A stretch of 33,774 bases of DNA from NCBI GenBank assembly GCA_028874765.1, contig JAPPIE010000185.1:1-33774 (forward strand), given 5' to 3'. Below the pieces are notes generated by a model, which was not told the DNA's origin, searched no databases, and worked only from the letters and a program-made list of their open reading frames with translations. Both the position numbers and the translations under genes were made by a program. This stretch comes from Gemmatimonadota bacterium (GTDB lineage Bacteria; Latescibacterota; UBA2968). Below are positions 30,411 through 33,774 of this stretch, piece by piece (the stretch's first letter is position 1; the number at the start of each line of letters is the position of its first letter).

Positions 30411-31791
30411 AAATTTGGTGCATTTTCCAATGGCCCTGAGCAAACTTGCGAACAGTAAGGACTCCCTGCACAATACTGTAAACAATAAGCGCGGCCCATA
30501 TACCGTAAATATCAAACCCAAGCGTAAACCCCAGAACATAAGCGACAGGCAGGCGAACCAGCCACTGGGCAATCAGAGTATAATACATCGGAGGCATCGT
30601 ATCGCCAGCACCTCTGAGACTGCCGCTACTCGTATTGGAGGCACACAAAAATGGCTCGGCAACGACCATCGCATAAAGGTAAATGACACCGGTACTGATC
30701 ACCTCTTGTGCATCCGTAAATACCGACATAAAAAGCCCGGCAAACACCACGGCGGGCAGCGACAGAGCGATATTGGTCACAACAGAAATAAAGAGAATAG
30801 TCCAACCGTGGCGCTCTGCACCCGCGGGATCTTTCGCCCCCAAATGCTGCCCCACCATAGCTGTCGCAACCGTACCAAAAGACAGACCGGTTCGCCGCAA
30901 AATGTGTTCCAATTGACTCCCAATCGCATACGCTGCAACCGCAGTTGTAGATAATGTGGACATGGCAATGAGTTTGAGATAAACCACACCTGAGCCATTG
31001 CGCAAAATCCCCTGAAGCCCGGAAGGCACGCCAATTTTGAGGATACGGCGCGCAACGCCCCAGTTAAACCTGTAAGATGTATCGGGCAAAAGCGTGAGCG
31101 CAAAACGCCCGCTATAAAGACACCCAAGTCCGATCAATGTTGCCGCACTGCGCCCCAAAAGACCGCCCACAGCAGCCCCCACAACGCCCATCTCCGGCAA
31201 ACCCCAGTAACCAAAGATGAGGAGATAACACATGACAATTTGAATGCTACTACTGATCAAACTCAAAAAGAAAGGCGTGCGCGTATCCCCAGCCCCCTGA
31301 AAGCAACTCGTAATCGCGCGATTCAGCGTCATAAAGGGAACGCCCAAAAAGAAAACCTGTAAATACGGCGTCCCCAGAGCCGCCACCTCAGAATCGGAGG
31401 TCATCATCGGAATCAAAAAAGGCGAAAGAGCCAAACTGCCCAGACCAAAAGCGATACTAAAGAAAAAAAGCAGGGAAAACGCCTGCTTCGCCGATGCACT
31501 GGCTTCGCGCATAGAATCTGCGCCAATCGCCTGTGCGACCATTGTCAGCGCGCCTCTCGAAATGGACATCATCGCCGTAAAGAGCACGCGCGTAAACACC
31601 TGAGCAATACCCACCGCAGAAAGGGCGGCAGGACCGAGCATCCCAATAAAAATGAGTTGAACCATGAGTACAACACTCTCGATCTGACCTCCCAGAGCGA
31701 CCGGAATGGTCATCCCGAGAATCTTGCGAGTAAGCGAGAGATCGACTTTGCGCTCAGTGGATTCTACTGTCGTTTCGAGTGGTTTGGACAT
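30409..31791 (-). CDS. MATE family multidrug/toxin exporter, 460 aa
   Basis: The protein has about twelve hydrophobic segments in two related halves. Family-like segments are ILGMTIPVALGGQIESVVLMVQLIFIGMLGP at the start, FQGAGDTRTPFF in the first half, KIGVPSGLQGILRNGSG at the start of the second half and GSLRGAGDTMPP in the last third. MATE proteins expel cationic organic compounds using sodium or protons. The start ATG at 31791 overlaps the ABC ATPase stop region by 28 bases and has no clear ribosome binding site, so it may depend on upstream translation. It is separated from the metal/SPFH operon by the promoter region at 30373-30410. Confidence 0.92.
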   Translation of the reverse strand: MSKPLETTVESTERKVDLSLTRKILGMTIPVALGGQIESVVLMVQLIFIGMLGPAALSAVGIAQVFTRVLFTAMMSISRGALTMVAQAIGADSMREASASAKQAFSLLFFFSIAFGLGSLALSPFLIPMMTSDSEVAALGTPYLQVFFLGVPFMTLNRAITSCFQGAGDTRTPFFLSLISSSIQIVMCYLLIFGYWGLPEMGVVGAAVGGLLGRSAATLIGLGCLYSGRFALTLLPDTSYRFNWGVARRILKIGVPSGLQGILRNGSGVVYLKLIAMSTLSTTAVAAYAIGSQLEHILRRTGLSFGTVATAMVGQHLGAKDPAGAERHGWTILFISVVTNIALSLPAVVFAGLFMSVFTDAQEVISTGVIYLYAMVVAEPFLCASNTSSGSLRGAGDTMPPMYYTLIAQWLVRLPVAYVLGFTLGFDIYGIWAALIVYSIVQGVLTVRKFAQGHWKMHQI

Positions 31792-32546
31792 GAAATTAAA
31801 AGATGTTCAGGAATACCCTGTCCCATCACCATAGCCGCGACATCGTCCTGCGTGACATCACGGATCGGAAAATCGCCGACCTTTTCGCCGTGACTGAGAA
31901 TCGTTGCCCGATCGGCAACTTCAAACACATGGGTAATATTATGCGTAATAAAAATAACTCCCAATCCTTTTTCTTTAGCAGCCGCAATATAGCCGAGCAC
32001 CTTGCGCGTTTCGCCAACAGAAAGGGCAGAAGTCGGTTCATCGAGAATCAACACACGAGACCCAAAGTGAAGGGCGCGGGCTATGGCAATCGACTGCCGC
32101 TCGCCCCCAGAAAGACGGGCAACGGATTCGTCAGCATTGCGAATGTGAATACCTATCTCACCCAGCGCCGCAGCCGCACCTGTATCCATCGCCGCCTGGT
32201 CGAAAAGCGCAAACGGGCCGACCAGCTTGACGAGTTCTCTCCCCAAATAAAAATTGCGCGAAATACTCATACTCGGCACAAGCGCGAGATCCTGATAAAC
32301 GGTCTCAATACCCAGATCCCGGGCGTCCTGTGGCGAGTTAAATCGAATGATCTCGTCCTCAAAATACATATCGCCTTCACTCGGCGGATAAACACCCGTA
32401 ATCACCTTAATCAGCGTAGATTTACCCGCTCCATTATCGCCTAAAAGCGCGAGAACTTCGCCATCCTCAAGCGTGAAATCAATGCCTTTCAGCGCGACAA
32501 TATGCCCAAAGCGACGACCGATATTTTTTAGCTCAAGTAAAACCAC
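31764..32546 (-). CDS. Sugar ABC transporter ATPase, CUT2 type single-domain, 260 aa
   Basis: Walker A is GDNGAGKST (36-44), the Q-loop is around Gln85, the signature is LSGGE (145-149), Walker B is LILDEPTSALS (from 166) and the H-loop follows in FITHN. The length is that of single-domain CUT2 ATPases (FrcA-like), not the two-domain RbsA form. It energises the permease encoded just upstream. The start is GTG at 32546 with GAGG 6 bases upstream, 8 bases after the permease stop. The last residues, including CPNHSKRQ, overlap the start of the MATE gene. Confidence 0.93.
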   Translation of the reverse strand: MVLLELKNIGRRFGHIVALKGIDFTLEDGEVLALLGDNGAGKSTLIKVITGVYPPSEGDMYFEDEIIRFNSPQDARDLGIETVYQDLALVPSMSISRNFYLGRELVKLVGPFALFDQAAMDTGAAAALGEIGIHIRNADESVARLSGGERQSIAIARALHFGSRVLILDEPTSALSVGETRKVLGYIAAAKEKGLGVIFITHNITHVFEVADRATILSHGEKVGDFPIRDVTQDDVAAMVMGQGIPEHLLISCPNHSKRQ

Positions 32547-32554
32547 ATATAGCC

Positions 32555-33733
32555 TCAGCGTTCTTTCCGCACAAAATTGTTAATCACAACAGCCGCAATC
32601 ATAATAGCGCCAATAGCTCCTCTAAAAGCATTGGAAGGAACCTGCATAAGTACAAGCCCCGTACGCAACATACCGGTCAGCGCAGTACCAATAGCCGAAC
32701 CGATCAAACTGCCATAACCCCCTGTGAGCAGCGTGCCGCCAATGACAACCGCGGCGATAACCTCAAGCTCCAGCCCCGTACCCCGCAATGGATCGACGCT
32801 CTTGAGGCGTGCGACCTGAATAATACCCGCGAGCGCGGCGAGAAATCCCGAAATGACAAAATTGGTCACGCGCACGCGATCAATACGAATACCCTGCAAA
32901 CGCGCCGCCTGGGCATTGCCCCCCGTGGCAAAAACAGCATTGCCAAAACGAGACTGACTCAAGATAATCGCAAAAACCGCGGTCAGCCCTATCCACCACA
33001 GAATACCAGTGCGGTAGTTCCCCGGTTCAATGCGTCCGTTGAGCGCGTAAAAAAAATCAATTTTAACCGGCATCAAAGGATGGGGTAAAAGTGCCTCAAT
33101 GACGAGATACGTAACAAAAAGAAGCGCAACAGCAACCAGGACTTTGGACTTTATAGATTGATTTCTCGCCCGCCAGATATCCCGCGCTATCCACAGAACA
33201 AGAAAAAAAAGCGCGAGCGTCAAAATAAAAACCACGAGACCGGGCACTTCGATAATTGGAGACTCGCGCGAATAGTCGGCATATCGTATAATGCGCCCAC
33301 CGGAAATAGCCGTAAGAGGAATGGCGCGATAAGCAAGCATCGTTCCCAGCGTAATAATAAAGGAAGGAATACCCGTAGATACCAGAAGCAACCCATTGAT
33401 CAGACCGAGCAAACAGCCGACAATTAATCCAATTCCTGCCGCGAGCAAAACAGGTACACCATTTACAGTCGCATAGAGAAATGCGAGAGAAGACACCCCC
33501 AGAATAGAACCAACTGAAAGGTCAAACTCTCCAGAAATCATCAACAGCGTAATACCGATCGCGAGGATGCCTGGAACGGCTTGACTATTGAGAATGGAAG
33601 AAATCGCGCTATGGGAGAGAAATGTATCTGGCGTGGCGAGTGAAAAAACCAAAAATATAACGGAAAAACCCGCTGCAGCGCCAGCTTCTGGAGAGCGCGC
33701 AAGGCGGGTGCGAATGGCGTCATAAGGCTTCAA
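32555..33733 (-). CDS. Sugar ABC transporter permease, CUT2 (RbsC-like) family, 392 aa
   Basis: The permease has about ten hydrophobic segments and the CUT2 motifs ISGEFDLSVGSILG in the first half and VIGGTLLTGGYGSLIGSAIGT in the second. Family-typical IPSFIITLGTMLAYR lies between them, and an extra polar stretch at about 140-160 and 205-235 enlarges the periplasmic loops. The start is TTG at 33733 with AGGA 6 bases upstream; no ATG fits. It imports a monosaccharide or related sugar. The matching binding protein is not in the window; the 41 bases upstream of the start show no gene end that I can identify. Confidence 0.9.
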   Translation of the reverse strand: MKPYDAIRTRLARSPEAGAAAGFSVIFLVFSLATPDTFLSHSAISSILNSQAVPGILAIGITLLMISGEFDLSVGSILGVSSLAFLYATVNGVPVLLAAGIGLIVGCLLGLINGLLLVSTGIPSFIITLGTMLAYRAIPLTAISGGRIIRYADYSRESPIIEVPGLVVFILTLALFFLVLWIARDIWRARNQSIKSKVLVAVALLFVTYLVIEALLPHPLMPVKIDFFYALNGRIEPGNYRTGILWWIGLTAVFAIILSQSRFGNAVFATGGNAQAARLQGIRIDRVRVTNFVISGFLAALAGIIQVARLKSVDPLRGTGLELEVIAAVVIGGTLLTGGYGSLIGSAIGTALTGMLRTGLVLMQVPSNAFRGAIGAIMIAAVVINNFVRKER

Positions 33734-33774
33734 CAGAAATCCTATCTATAACCTGCAGCCACTAATCTGGCAAT

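Overview
The window looks like chromosomal DNA of a Gram-negative bacterium, probably an uncultured lineage of the Latescibacterota/Poribacteria kind. This is an inference from gene content: two sulfatases, a phytanoyl-CoA dioxygenase-like protein, amidohydrolases, a Gfo/Idh/MocA oxidoreductase, a secreted protein with dockerin-like calcium repeats, and an outer-membrane efflux protein that requires a second membrane. No rRNA or tRNA gene and no insertion sequence was seen. Coding density is high: no gap between genes exceeds 300 bases, and most starts carry a clear AGGAG-type ribosome binding site. Almost all genes are on the minus strand; only 4613-5752 and 15063-16316 are on the plus strand.

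Left part (1-11.97 kb): a potassium-channel-like gene cut by the window edge; two sulfatases flanking a malate/L-lactate dehydrogenase family oxidoreductase; an ATP-cone plus 2-phosphoglycerate-kinase-like protein; small cupin, helical and DoxX proteins; two unrecognised small genes; S-adenosylmethionine decarboxylase with a sugar epimerase/isomerase-like TIM barrel; a BrnT/BrnA-type toxin-antitoxin pair; a Rieske protein translationally coupled to an amidohydrolase; and a PhyH dioxygenase.

Middle part (11.99-17.45 kb): a secreted SpoIVB/S55-like serine peptidase with dockerin-like repeats, a glutaminyl cyclase-like protein, a plus-strand metallo-amidohydrolase and a Gfo/Idh/MocA oxidoreductase. 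Two different short intergenic repeat tracts lie here (14080-14112 and 16327-16380).

Right part (17.4-30.4 kb) is the most interesting. One minus-strand run begins at a sigma70-like promoter with an overlapping inverted repeat (30373-30410) and ends at a strong intrinsic terminator (17414-17447). In order it encodes a CzcC-like outer-membrane protein, a CzcB-like adaptor and a CzcA-like RND pump; a fusion of an SO_0444/ArsP-type metal-efflux permease carrying a long His/Asp tract to an SPFH (HflK-like) domain; free HflC-like and HflK-like SPFH proteins; an orphan family-6 periplasmic binding protein; an unknown membrane protein; and a ZIP transporter. My reading is a metal-homeostasis locus in which an SPFH scaffold, normally known as a cage around the FtsH protease, is physically tied to a metal permease. 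The pieces belong to known families; the fusion and the grouping are the candidate new system.

Far right (30.4-33.7 kb): a MATE exporter and the ATPase and permease of a CUT2-type sugar ABC importer, whose binding protein probably lies beyond the right edge.
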